DNA from: an uncultured Selenomonadaceae bacterium
Lineage (GTDB): Bacteria > Bacillota > Negativicutes > Selenomonadales > Selenomonadaceae
Direction of reading: 5' to 3'
NCBI GenBank assembly: GCA_937902665.1
Contig: CALELM010000096.1
Coordinates: forward strand, 1 to 18,860
DNA: 18,860 bases
Positions 1 through 6,695 of this stretch are shown here, piece by piece. A program made the translations under genes and the position numbers. How positions within the stretch are numbered: position 1 is the first letter of the stretch; each line of letters begins with the position of its first letter. The notes under the pieces were generated by a model that saw only the letters and a program-made list of their open reading frames with translations, had not been told where the DNA came from and searched no databases.

Positions 1-52
1 CGCAAATTGGAGGGAAAATGCTTATGGCATTTTCTTGAACAATGGCGTTATA
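1..52 (+). repeat. dispersed 91-bp intergenic repeat, copy 1 (cut by window edge)
   Basis: The first 52 bases match the right-hand 53 bases of the copy at 3330-3420 almost exactly; the one clear difference is a missing G near base 7. The copy continues off the left edge. It contains a small inverted repeat, AAAATGC and GCATTTT around a 5-base loop, and ends in GCGTTATA about 45 bases upstream of crcB. I see no open reading frame in it. Its proximity to crcB means it lies in the 5' region of that gene, but no convincing promoter is visible. Confidence 0.8.
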
Positions 53-95
53 ACTCAGCACGGATGTCCATTTGGATTTTTGAGGAGGATGCAGT

Positions 96-485
96 GTGTT
101 TTCATTTCAATCGTTTGCTTTGGTGATGTGCGGCGGCGGCTTGGGTGCGGCAGCCCGCTATGCTGTGACAGCTTTGGTAGGAATGAGGTTCGGTACAGCG
201 TTTCCCTTTGGGACGCTTGCCGTCAATGTGGTCGGAAGCTTTTTGATGGGAGCGCTGATGATGTTTGCAATCCATCAGAGGCTGACGCTTTCTGAGCCGG
301 TGCGGCTTTTTTTGGCAGTGGGATTCCTTGGCGGATTTACGACATTTTCTTCCTTTAGCATGGAAACACTGACACTCTTGGAGGAGCAGGAATATTTCTA
401 TGCATGCGGAAACATGCTGTTGAATGTGCTTCTTGGGATACTTGCGGCCGGAGGCGGCTGTTATGTGATTCGTTCTTTGGCATGA
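96..485 (+). CDS. crcB: fluoride ion exporter CrcB/Fluc
   Basis: This 129-residue protein has the length and layout of the Fluc/CrcB family: four hydrophobic segments in a small membrane protein that works as an antiparallel dimer and lets toxic fluoride leave the cytoplasm. Family signatures are visible: GGGLGAAARY at residues 13-22, the conserved Asn44 before GSFLMG, and GFLGGFTTFSSF at 76-87, which holds the Phe-box and central sodium-site residues. Translation most likely starts at the GTG at 96, seven bases after GAGGAGG (82-88); an overlapping out-of-frame GTG sits at 94. Only one crcB copy is present, so a homodimer is expected unless a second copy lies off the left edge. No fluoride riboswitch core was recognised in the 95 bases upstream. 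The gene is separated by 188 bases from the exonuclease downstream, which has its own promoter. Confidence 0.93.
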   Translation: MFSFQSFALVMCGGGLGAAARYAVTALVGMRFGTAFPFGTLAVNVVGSFLMGALMMFAIHQRLTLSEPVRLFLAVGFLGGFTTFSSFSMETLTLLEEQEYFYACGNMLLNVLLGILAAGGGCYVIRSLA

Positions 486-574
486 GAGGAGATGCTGTTC
501 TTCAGCTTGCCTGTTGTTTCCTGCAGGGCGTTCTCTATGGAAAGAAGTTTGGGCGTGGTTTTGCGATGATTTGG

Positions 575-603
575 TTGAACTTCTCAGCAAAATAACGTAC
601 AAT
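575..603 (+). promoter_or_regulatory. sigma-A type promoter for the exonuclease/preA genes
   Basis: TTGAAC (575-580) and TACAAT (598-603) are separated by exactly 17 bases, each hexamer differing little from consensus. It lies about 70 bases upstream of the exonuclease start, with no other candidate of this quality nearby. It would drive the exonuclease and, given the short gaps, preA and the small gene after it. Confidence 0.65.
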
Positions 604-673
604 GGAAAATAACATAGGGAGAAACGCAGGAGGCATTGCGGAGGAAGTGCAATGCGATAAATAAAGGTAAGGG

Positions 674-1348
674 ATGGATGGAATGAATCATGTTGTCATA
701 GATTTGGAGATGAATCCAGTAAACCGTGAGTTTCGGGAAATACGGAGAACCTTGAATGATGAGGTCATTGAAATTGGCGCAGTGAAGCTGGATGCTTCCT
801 TTCAGCAGGTGGGGGAGTTCCAGTGCTATGTAAAGCCGCAGTACGGGAAGATCAGGAAGCATATCACGAACCTTACGGGCATTACAAATGGGATGGTGGA
901 AGGCAAGGAGTGCTTTGCAGAGAGTTTCCTGCGCTTCATGGAATGGGTAGGGGACGGAGAAACTACGATTTACTCTTGGAGCATGTCGGATATCAAGCAG
1001 TTAAGGAACGAATGCCGAACGAAATTGAAGGATTTTGATGTGAAACGCCTTGCAGAGCATTGGGTGGATTTGCAAAAGCAGTTTGATGATCGCTTGGGGC
1101 TTCACAACAGCTTGGCACTCAAGCATGCACTTGGCGCAATGAATCGCAATTTTGAAGGAACGCAGCATACGGCACTGGCAGATGCTGTCAATACCTCTGC
1201 GATTCTTGCACTGATGCAGGATGATGCGAAGTTCAAGGAAACGATGCGGCCTGTCATGGAGCTTTTGCAGCCGAAGGAGAACCTGTCAAGCTCTATTGGG
1301 GATCTCTGCCCGGAGCTTTTGAAGCTGCAGCAGGAAATTGAGGAATAG
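674..1348 (+). CDS. DEDDh-family 3'-5' exonuclease (DnaQ/ERI-1/KapD-like)
   Basis: The 224-residue protein is a stand-alone exonuclease of the RNase T/DnaQ fold, which removes nucleotides from 3' ends of DNA or RNA using two metal ions. The acidic motifs are in order: Exo I with Asp10 and Glu12 (VIDLEMN), Exo II with Asp106 (YSWSMSDIKQL), and Exo III with His165 and Asp170 (HTALADAVNT), which makes it DEDDh rather than DEDDy. The segment KHITNLTGIT (62-71) is typical of the ERI-1/KapD branch, whose members often act on RNA. Whether this one prefers RNA or DNA cannot be told from sequence. The ATG at 674 follows AGGTAAGGG closely; an in-frame ATG at 683 is an alternative. The last 30 residues are outside the core fold. 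The gene lies 35 bases before preA, and co-transcription is likely. Confidence 0.88.
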   Translation: MDGMNHVVIDLEMNPVNREFREIRRTLNDEVIEIGAVKLDASFQQVGEFQCYVKPQYGKIRKHITNLTGITNGMVEGKECFAESFLRFMEWVGDGETTIYSWSMSDIKQLRNECRTKLKDFDVKRLAEHWVDLQKQFDDRLGLHNSLALKHALGAMNRNFEGTQHTALADAVNTSAILALMQDDAKFKETMRPVMELLQPKENLSSSIGDLCPELLKLQQEIEE

Positions 1349-1383
1349 GAGAAGAAAAGCAGGAAGTTTAGGGGGTGATTCCT

Positions 1384-2868
1384 TTGTTACTGAAAGAGGA
1401 AGTGGCACGTTGCCTGTTGTGCGCAAATGCGGCATGTACGATGGCATGTCCCAAAATGCAGGATCCTGCCAAGGCATTGCGGTCGGTACGCTTTGAAAAT
1501 CCCAAGAATGCGGGAATTTATTTGGACAAGGCGGCTTGCGCTGGCTGTGACGGTGCATGTGAAAAGGCATGCATTCATTATGACAAGCCGATCCGCATTC
1601 GGGAAACTGCCGAATTGCTGCCCACGGCAAATGCATCGGAAAAACCATCTTTGGCAATCGAGTTTTGCGGTGTGAAGTGTGAAAATCCGTTCTTTTTGTC
1701 ATCCTCCTGTGTTGCCGCTGAATATGAAATGGTCAGCAGGGCTTTGTCCATGGGATGGGGCGGGGTGGTTTTCAAGACTATTGCAAAGGAACCATGCAGG
1801 GCGGTTTCCCCAAGGTTCAGTGCCGTGCAGAAGGACAACACTCCCTTTATTGGCTTCAAGAATTTGGAGCAATTATCTGAGCATACGGTGGACGAGAATT
1901 TTGAGGCGCTTTCCCGCTTGAAGGCAGAATTTCCGACAAAGGTGATCATAGCCTCTATCATGGGGAATACGGATGAGGAATGGGCGGAACTGGCACAGAT
2001 GGCTTGCCGTGCAGGTGTCGATATCATAGAGTGCAATTTCAGCTGCCCGCATACCTTTGCAAAGGGGCAAGGATCGGATGTCGGGCAGGATCCTTCCTTG
2101 GTCAAGCATTTTACGGAGATTGTTGTCAAGAACTCTACGGTGCCTGTCATGCCAAAGATGACACCCAATATTCAGGATATCACGGTTCCAGCACTGGCGG
2201 CAAAGGACGGCGGTTGCCAAGCGATATCCGCTATCAACACGATAAAATGCCTGACGGGGATAGATGAAGACACGTTTGTTTCCTATCCTTCCATATCGGG
2301 CAAAAGCTCTGTTTCCGGCTATTCCGGCAAAGCAGTCAAGCCGATTGCCCTAAAATTCCTTTATGACATGACGAGCCATAAGGATTTGAAGGATATCGAG
2401 TTCAGCGGGATTGGCGGCATTGAGACATGGAAGGATGCTTTGGAATTTATCCTGCTGGGCTGCCGCAATGTGCAGGTGACAACGGCAGTTATGCAGTATG
2501 GTTATCGCATCATTGAAGATTTCATTTCCGGCTTGCAAACCTATATGCAGGAAAAGGGGTATACCAGCTTGGAACAGCTGGTGGGCAAGGCTCTGGAGTA
2601 TGTCGTCTCAAGCGGTGATTTGGATACGGATACCTATGTGCTTCCCCGTTTTGACTGGAAAAAATGCGTCCAATGCGGTCGCTGTATGCTATCCTGCCAA
2701 GATGCCGGCCATCAGGCATTGGAGATGGCAGACGGCAAGGTGCGTTTTTTAGCAAAAAAATGCGTTGGCTGTCATTTGTGCGCCATGGTATGTCCCGTGG
2801 AAGCAATAAAAACTGATGGGAAACGGCTCTTTTCCAAGAATCTTGAAACCGGTGTCAATATGTGCTGA
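1384..2868 (+). CDS. preA: PreA-like dihydropyrimidine dehydrogenase subunit with extra N-terminal Fe-S region
   Basis: Residue numbers here count from a GTG at 1375. The protein resembles PreA, the FMN and Fe-S subunit of bacterial NAD-dependent dihydropyrimidine dehydrogenase, which reduces uracil and thymine. The dihydroorotate-dehydrogenase-like barrel runs from about 92 to 400, with NFSCPH (221-226), GSDVGQDP (233-240), SGKSSVSGYSGKAVKP (308-323) and GIGGIETW (345-352). Two C-terminal 4Fe-4S motifs follow (Cys431, 434, 437, 441 and 463, 466, 469, 473). Unlike E. coli PreA (about 411 residues) it has an N-terminal extension of about 85 residues with eight cysteines: C13-x2-C-x4-C-x3-CP and C55-x2-C-x3-C-x3-C. 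The first pattern resembles the N-terminal cluster of GltD/PreT. No PreT partner gene is next to it. The TTG at 1384 is the better start: GGGGGTGAT (1371-1379) is a near-perfect Shine-Dalgarno five bases or so upstream, and would itself be coding if the GTG were used. Confidence 0.85.
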   Translation: MLLKEEVARCLLCANAACTMACPKMQDPAKALRSVRFENPKNAGIYLDKAACAGCDGACEKACIHYDKPIRIRETAELLPTANASEKPSLAIEFCGVKCENPFFLSSSCVAAEYEMVSRALSMGWGGVVFKTIAKEPCRAVSPRFSAVQKDNTPFIGFKNLEQLSEHTVDENFEALSRLKAEFPTKVIIASIMGNTDEEWAELAQMACRAGVDIIECNFSCPHTFAKGQGSDVGQDPSLVKHFTEIVVKNSTVPVMPKMTPNIQDITVPALAAKDGGCQAISAINTIKCLTGIDEDTFVSYPSISGKSSVSGYSGKAVKPIALKFLYDMTSHKDLKDIEFSGIGGIETWKDALEFILLGCRNVQVTTAVMQYGYRIIEDFISGLQTYMQEKGYTSLEQLVGKALEYVVSSGDLDTDTYVLPRFDWKKCVQCGRCMLSCQDAGHQALEMADGKVRFLAKKCVGCHLCAMVCPVEAIKTDGKRLFSKNLETGVNMC

Positions 2869-2896
2869 ATTTTAGGCAATGAATGGAGGTTGTGCT

Positions 2897-3187
2897 ATGG
2901 GACTGTTTGGCAAAAGCAAAAAGGAAATAGAGCGTGAAGAAAAGGAAAAACAATTTCAGGAAAAATATGGTATATCTAAACAAGATGCTTACAGTAATCA
3001 TTTGCGAATGTGTGATAGTTTAGGTACGTCAAATTTAGACATAATTATGAAATTGCGTTCTCCCCAATTTTATGAAAAATTTGAGGATATGCATACGGAA
3101 ATTGTAAATTTGAATAATAAATATGACCGATTGCTCAATGCAATCAACAAGCAAAACGAATTATTGTCCCAGTTATTATCCAAATGA
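2897..3187 (+). CDS. small charged protein of unknown function
   Basis: I do not recognise this 96-residue protein. The ATG at 2897 is preceded by GGAGGT (2885-2890) at six bases, so it is very likely translated; an in-frame ATG at 2879 has no such site. It opens with MGLFGKSKKE and a Lys/Glu-rich stretch (residues 7-24), has a central part containing the only Cys, and ends in a predicted amphipathic helix or coiled coil (about 65-95) with Leu, Ile and Asn repeats. There is no signal peptide or membrane segment. Its coding sequence is visibly much richer in A+T than preA just upstream, which suggests a separate origin. It lies 28 bases after preA and 15 bases before a strong hairpin, so it is probably the last gene of that transcript. 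Confidence 0.72.
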   Translation: MGLFGKSKKEIEREEKEKQFQEKYGISKQDAYSNHLRMCDSLGTSNLDIIMKLRSPQFYEKFEDMHTEIVNLNNKYDRLLNAINKQNELLSQLLSK

Positions 3188-3202
3188 TATTGATAAAATA
3201 GA

Positions 3203-3239
3203 GGGGCTGCTGCACGTTACCGTTACGTGCAGCAGCCCC
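3203..3239 (+). terminator. strong hairpin, probable terminator
   Basis: A perfect 15-bp stem, GGGGCTGCTGCACGT paired with ACGTGCAGCAGCCCC, encloses a 7-base loop and is followed by GTTTCCTTT. It begins 15 bases after the stop codon of the small gene. The T-run is modest, so it may work partly as a 3'-end stabilising structure. A close relative occurs at 18624-18660. Confidence 0.75.
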
Positions 3240-3329
3240 GTTTCCTTTCGGCTTAGAAATATGAATTACAATGCAACATAATAGTGCAAAATCGAATCTA
3301 CCAGTTCCCGTTCTTCGGGCAATGGGTTA

Positions 3330-3420
3330 TTTTAACAAGCGGTGAGCAAACTTTCGCTTCGTTGAAACGCAAAGTTGGAGGGAAAATGCTTATGGCATTT
3401 TCTTGAACAATGGCGTTATA
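3330..3420 (+). repeat. dispersed 91-bp intergenic repeat, copy 2
   Basis: This is the reference copy. It runs from TTTTAACAAGCGGTGAGC to GGCGTTATA and contains CGCTTCGTTGAAA, GGAGGGAAAATG and TTCTTGAACAAT, all of which recur in copies 1 and/or 3. Inside is the AAAATGC/GCATTTT inverted repeat around TTATG. It lies just past the 3' end of the - strand permease gene, in the opposite orientation to copy 3 beyond the gene's 5' end. No transposase is encoded. Confidence 0.85.
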
Positions 3421-3430
3421 TTCTCATACG

Positions 3431-3467
3431 AAAAGCCCGAATCACGCAAACGGTGGTTCGGGCTTTT
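3431..3467 (-). terminator. bidirectional rho-independent terminator for the permease gene
   Basis: AAAAGCCCGAA and TTCGGGCTTTT form an 11-bp outer stem, with a further TCAC/GGTG pairing inside around a short loop. The A-run on one side and T-run on the other suit termination in both directions. It is 70 bases beyond the permease stop codon and would end that transcript. Confidence 0.8.
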
Positions 3468-3536
3468 GCCATTAGAGGCATGTGTTATCGGGAGTTTTAG
3501 GTATGCCATGCACATGCAATGGCGTTGAAGTTTTTC

Positions 3537-4964
3537 TTAGGCTTTGTGTTTTTTCGCCATTGCCAAGACGATGAAACCAAGACCGAGAAGCAGGAGTGGG
3601 GTGACGATATTTAGGGACAGCTGGAATATCCATTCGTCGGAATAAGCTGCAAGGTCACTGGGGAACATGCCCATGATGCAGGCAAAGGCTGTAAAGATAA
3701 AGCACCAGAGTCCGATGAAAAATCCGATCGAGCGATTGCTTGTCAGCTGGTAAGCATTCGGTTCAACTAGGAAGGAGCTTGATTTTTTCAAAGCCATATA
3801 GGCGATAAATACCCAAAGATATCGCAGTGGCATGCAGATTGCGTTTAGGCGGATCATTGAATTGTACAAGGAATTGACATCGCCGATACCCAAAACCGGA
3901 TAAATGACAATAATGGAGACTAAAACTGCTGTCAGCTTGTAACCGTTGATTGGCACACCGTTTTCGTTGATACGGGTAAGAGCTTTTGGCAGGAGGCTTT
4001 TGTCAACATCGGCAAGGAATATCTTTATCGGGGCATCAATGCACAGCAATGTCGTTGACAATAAGCCCAGTGCATTGCAAACAGCGTAGATTATCATCAG
4101 CCAGGGACCGACATTGTAATACTCACCAAGCTTCATGAAACTGTAAAAAGCACCGTTCATCATTAAGTCTTTGGGAACATTGTTCGTGTCAAACATCAGT
4201 CCTAAAGCATACGAGCCAGTCAACGCTGTGATGGCAATCATAACAGTCAAAAGGATCATTGCCCGTGGGAAATCCTGCGATGGATTTTTCATATTGTTGA
4301 CGTAAGGTGACAGCTTTTCGCAACCGCCAACTGCAAAAACCAATATGGCAATGGTTGTCAAATAATCAAAATTTAATGCAGGAATAAAAGTATCCCAACG
4401 GAATGCTATAGTTTCCGTATGCACATCGGAAATAGCTGGCGCAGCAATGGAAAGGAGGACAAAGAGCAAGGACATGATGAACATTGACGTACCAGCGATG
4501 CTTCCAATATATTTGATGAACGTAATGCCTTTTGCGCTGAACCAGCAGCAAAAAAGGAATAATGCTAATGTGGCAGATTGCAGATAGACAGGATCTATTG
4601 ACTTGATCATGGCCCCGTCCTGAAAAACAGCCCAGCCAAGAGAGATCCACACGGTCATTGGTTTTTGCGCGAGGTATGGCACATGGACAATCCAATACGT
4701 CCAGCCAGCTAAAAAGGCGATTTTTGCGCCTGTCAGTTGCCGAACCCAGGAACTTACTCCGCCAGTGCAGTTTTTGAAAGCGGCACCCATTTCGCCGACC
4801 ATAAGAACGTAGGGAACAAAATAAAGCCCAAAAATGACCAGCCATGAAAATATAGCTTTCAGCCCTTGCGCAGCATATCCGTTGACAACATTGCCGAAGC
4901 TCCAGACGGCAGTAAATGTCATCAGTGTCAAAGCCGGCATGGAAATGTATTTTTTAGCGTTCAT
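3537..4964 (-). CDS. APC-family amino-acid permease (YjeM-like)
   Basis: The protein of 475 residues is almost entirely hydrophobic, with about twelve predicted membrane helices, and belongs to the amino acid-polyamine-organocation superfamily. The first helix carries the glycine-containing unwound segment (TFTAVWSFGNVVNG), followed by GEMGAAFKNCTGGVSSWV. This layout is shared by YjeM and glutamate/GABA antiporter-type permeases, and the segment SAKGITFIKYIG in the middle is also typical. It would carry an amino acid or amine across the inner membrane; the substrate cannot be named from sequence. The start chosen is the ATG at 4964, which has GGGAGAG about ten bases upstream; an in-frame ATG at 4985 would add seven polar residues containing that site. 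The gene stands alone, flanked by inverted copies of the 91-bp repeat, with a terminator behind it. Confidence 0.85.
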   Translation of the reverse strand: MNAKKYISMPALTLMTFTAVWSFGNVVNGYAAQGLKAIFSWLVIFGLYFVPYVLMVGEMGAAFKNCTGGVSSWVRQLTGAKIAFLAGWTYWIVHVPYLAQKPMTVWISLGWAVFQDGAMIKSIDPVYLQSATLALFLFCCWFSAKGITFIKYIGSIAGTSMFIMSLLFVLLSIAAPAISDVHTETIAFRWDTFIPALNFDYLTTIAILVFAVGGCEKLSPYVNNMKNPSQDFPRAMILLTVMIAITALTGSYALGLMFDTNNVPKDLMMNGAFYSFMKLGEYYNVGPWLMIIYAVCNALGLLSTTLLCIDAPIKIFLADVDKSLLPKALTRINENGVPINGYKLTAVLVSIIVIYPVLGIGDVNSLYNSMIRLNAICMPLRYLWVFIAYMALKKSSSFLVEPNAYQLTSNRSIGFFIGLWCFIFTAFACIMGMFPSDLAAYSDEWIFQLSLNIVTPLLLLGLGFIVLAMAKKHKA

Positions 4965-5055
4965 AGAATTTGTCTCTCCCTGCATAGTTTCTGTAGCGAT
5001 TCATCAGCTCTTGCAGCTTTTGCAATAATAAGTTAAGGAGTATCTTTTTAATTAT

Positions 5056-5146
5056 TATAACGCTATTGTTCAAGAATATGCCATAATCATTTTCCCTTCA
5101 ATTCGCATTTCAACGAAGCGGAAGATATGCTCACCGCTTGTCAAAA
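5056..5146 (-). repeat. dispersed 91-bp intergenic repeat, copy 3 (inverted)
   Basis: Read on the - strand this copy matches copy 2 over its whole 91 bases, with roughly one difference in six and two compensating single-base shifts. Shared blocks include ACAAGCGGTGAGCA, CGCTTCGTTGAAA, GGGAAAATG and TTCTTGAACAAT. It shares AATTG with copy 1 where copy 2 has an extra G. It ends at GCGTTATAAT, facing the permease gene. Confidence 0.85.
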
Positions 5147-5161
5147 TTTAATTTCCCCCAC

Positions 5162-5330
5162 TTACAGCAAGCTGTTGAAGAAGGGGACATTTTTAGCTTC
5201 GTTATGTAATCTGATGCCCAAAATTTCAAAAACGACCTGCGCATGGTGGAAGGATTCATGCAAATGTGCTGCAAGCATCATTGTTAGCGATGCTTGGGTG
5301 ATTGCTTGCGTGTTGTCTCCTGTGCTATTA
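5162..5330 (-). pseudogene. possible C-terminal gene remnant
   Basis: On the - strand this stretch is open and reads like a genuine protein end: SLTMMLAAHLHESFHHAQVV, then EILGIRLHNEAKNV, with a stop codon at 5162-5164. No ribosome-binding site or plausible N-terminus precedes it; the frame continues into the promoter and start region of the symporter. I do not recognise the family. It could be a decayed gene left beside the repeat, or simply a chance open frame. Confidence 0.25.
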
Positions 5331-5331
5331 T
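5302..5331 (+). promoter_or_regulatory. candidate promoter for the symporter gene
   Basis: TTGCTT (5302-5307) and TATTAT (5326-5331) are 18 bases apart, about 40 bases before the start codon. Upstream, CAAGCATC and GATGCTTG (5272-5296, 9-base spacer) form a dyad that could be an operator. Both calls rest on pattern alone. Confidence 0.4.
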
Positions 5332-5370
5332 GTACATAGCGAAATATGTTATACTTCTGGAGGCTATAGC

Positions 5371-6603
5371 TTGGTGGGTAAAAAAAAGAAGCTGTCGTTG
5401 GCATTGCAGATTTTTATAGCTTTGGCAATAGCTGTCATTGCAGGTCTGTTGATGCAGGATTACGCAGGTTTTGCTGCGGATTATATCAAGCCGTTCGGAA
5501 ATGTTTTTTTGAACCTTATTCAGTTCATCGTAGTTCCGATTGTGCTGCTTTCTATCATGAGCGGAATTGTTTCCATGCAGGATATCCGTAAAGTAGGCTC
5601 AATAGGAGCGAAGACCGTGGTGTACTATTTTTGCACGACCGCTTTTGCTATCGCAATAGGTCTTATGGGAGGCAATCTCTTTAGCGGATTCTTTCCGGTG
5701 CTGTCAACGGCAGAGCTTTCCTATGAAGTCGCTGAGGCAGTTCCGTTTATGGATGTTATCGTTGCTATATTCCCATCGAACTTCATTGCGCCTATGTTGT
5801 CCGCATCCATGCTCCAGATTATTGCAATGGCACTCCTTTTGGGCGTTGCCATTATCTCGGTTGGGGAAAAGGCGCGTCCGGTTGTTGAGATGGTTGATGC
5901 ATTTAACCTTGTATGCATGAAGTGCATGGAAATGATCCTTAAGCTGTCGCCCATTGGTGTATTCTGCTTATTGTGTCCAGTAGTTGCGGCTAACGGTGCT
6001 GCTGTTATTGGTTCGCTTGCAATGGTTCTTTTAGCCGCATATCTTTGCTACATAATCCACATGGCAGTTGTATACTCTGCATGTGTTAAGTTGCTTGGAG
6101 GCATGAGTCCTTTGAGGTTCTTCAAGGAGCAGATGCCAGCTATGCTTTTCGCATTCTCGAGTTCATCCAGCGTGGGTACTCTTCCTATCAATCTGAAGGG
6201 CGTTCAGAAGATGGGGGCTTCTAAAGAGGTAGCCTCCTTTGTGCTTCCTCTTGGAGCTACCATCAATATGGATGGTACAGCAATTTATCAAGGTTTATGT
6301 GCAATATTTATAGCAACCTGCTATGGTATCACGCTTACATCGGCACAGATGGCTACTATAGTGCTTACGGCAACCCTCGCTTCCATTGGAACAGCCGGAG
6401 TGCCGGGAGCAGGCATGATTATGCTGGCGATGGTTTTGGCATCTGTTGGGCTTCCTGTGGAAGGGATTGCTCTTGTAGCAGGTGTGGATCGTATCTTTGA
6501 CATGGGGAGGTCCGTTGTCAATATTACTGGCGATGCATCCTGTGCGGTGGTCGTTTCTCATCTGGTGGATAAGAAGGAAGCAAAAAAGGCAACAACAGGC
6601 TAG
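5371..6603 (+). CDS. dicarboxylate/amino-acid:cation symporter (GltP/DAACS family)
   Basis: A protein of about 410 residues from the family that imports glutamate, aspartate or C4-dicarboxylates with sodium or protons. The transport-domain signatures are complete: the serine-rich HP1 tip SSSSS at 263-267 followed by VGTLP, NMDGT at 299-303, the HP2 loop ASIGTAGVPGAG, and the TM8 run D373...D377-M-G-R380-S-V-V-N384...D388. By spacing these match Asp390, Asp394, Arg397, Asn401 and Asp405 of GltPh. Arg380 favours an acidic amino acid; the position of GltPh Thr398 is Ser381 here. Translation likely starts at TTG 5371 or GTG 5374, since GGAGG lies at 5359-5363; no ATG fits. It is divergent from the permease and 92 bases before pheA, so readthrough into pheA is possible because I see no terminator between them. 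Confidence 0.9.
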   Translation: MVGKKKKLSLALQIFIALAIAVIAGLLMQDYAGFAADYIKPFGNVFLNLIQFIVVPIVLLSIMSGIVSMQDIRKVGSIGAKTVVYYFCTTAFAIAIGLMGGNLFSGFFPVLSTAELSYEVAEAVPFMDVIVAIFPSNFIAPMLSASMLQIIAMALLLGVAIISVGEKARPVVEMVDAFNLVCMKCMEMILKLSPIGVFCLLCPVVAANGAAVIGSLAMVLLAAYLCYIIHMAVVYSACVKLLGGMSPLRFFKEQMPAMLFAFSSSSSVGTLPINLKGVQKMGASKEVASFVLPLGATINMDGTAIYQGLCAIFIATCYGITLTSAQMATIVLTATLASIGTAGVPGAGMIMLAMVLASVGLPVEGIALVAGVDRIFDMGRSVVNITGDASCAVVVSHLVDKKEAKKATTG

Positions 6604-6695
6604 TCGATGGAAACGTATAGAGGGGAAGATGTCACGACTTGCTTGTGAGGCGTGGGTTTTCTCGCAGGCGGCGAAGCAGGAAATGGGGAAGAGGT

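Larger units (their letters stand above)
3240..3536. other. intergenic region with repeat, gene remnant and terminator
   Basis: Between the hairpin after the small gene and the end of the permease lie, in order, a - strand reading frame of 20 codons ending in a stop (3266-3328), repeat copy 2 (3330-3420), and the convergent terminator (3431-3467). No complete gene is visible. The 20-codon stretch reads like a protein C-terminus (LPEERELVDSILHYY) but has no start or upstream body, since an in-frame stop occurs at the repeat edge. Confidence 0.5.
4965..5370. other. divergent intergenic region between permease and symporter
   Basis: This 406-bp stretch separates two divergent transporter genes. 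It holds repeat copy 3 (5056-5146), a - strand stretch that reads like a protein C-terminus (ending at the stop codon at 5162), a small dyad (5272-5296) and a candidate promoter for the symporter (5302-5331). I found no strong promoter for the permease. A TATAAT at the inner edge of copy 3 is suitably oriented but lacks a good -35 at the right distance. Confidence 0.5.

Noticed and set aside
1..95. Possible fluoride riboswitch ahead of crcB
   Set aside because: The region is mostly repeat copy 1, and I could not find the conserved fluoride-aptamer sequence or pseudoknot pattern.
3330..5146. Permease plus flanking repeats as a complete transposon
   Set aside because: No transposase, resolvase or convincing target-site duplication is present, so it is reported only as an inverted-repeat arrangement.
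5350..5355. TATACT as a -10 box for the symporter
   Set aside because: Transcription would start inside or next to the ribosome-binding site at 5359-5363, leaving no usable leader; the pair at 5302-5331 is better placed.
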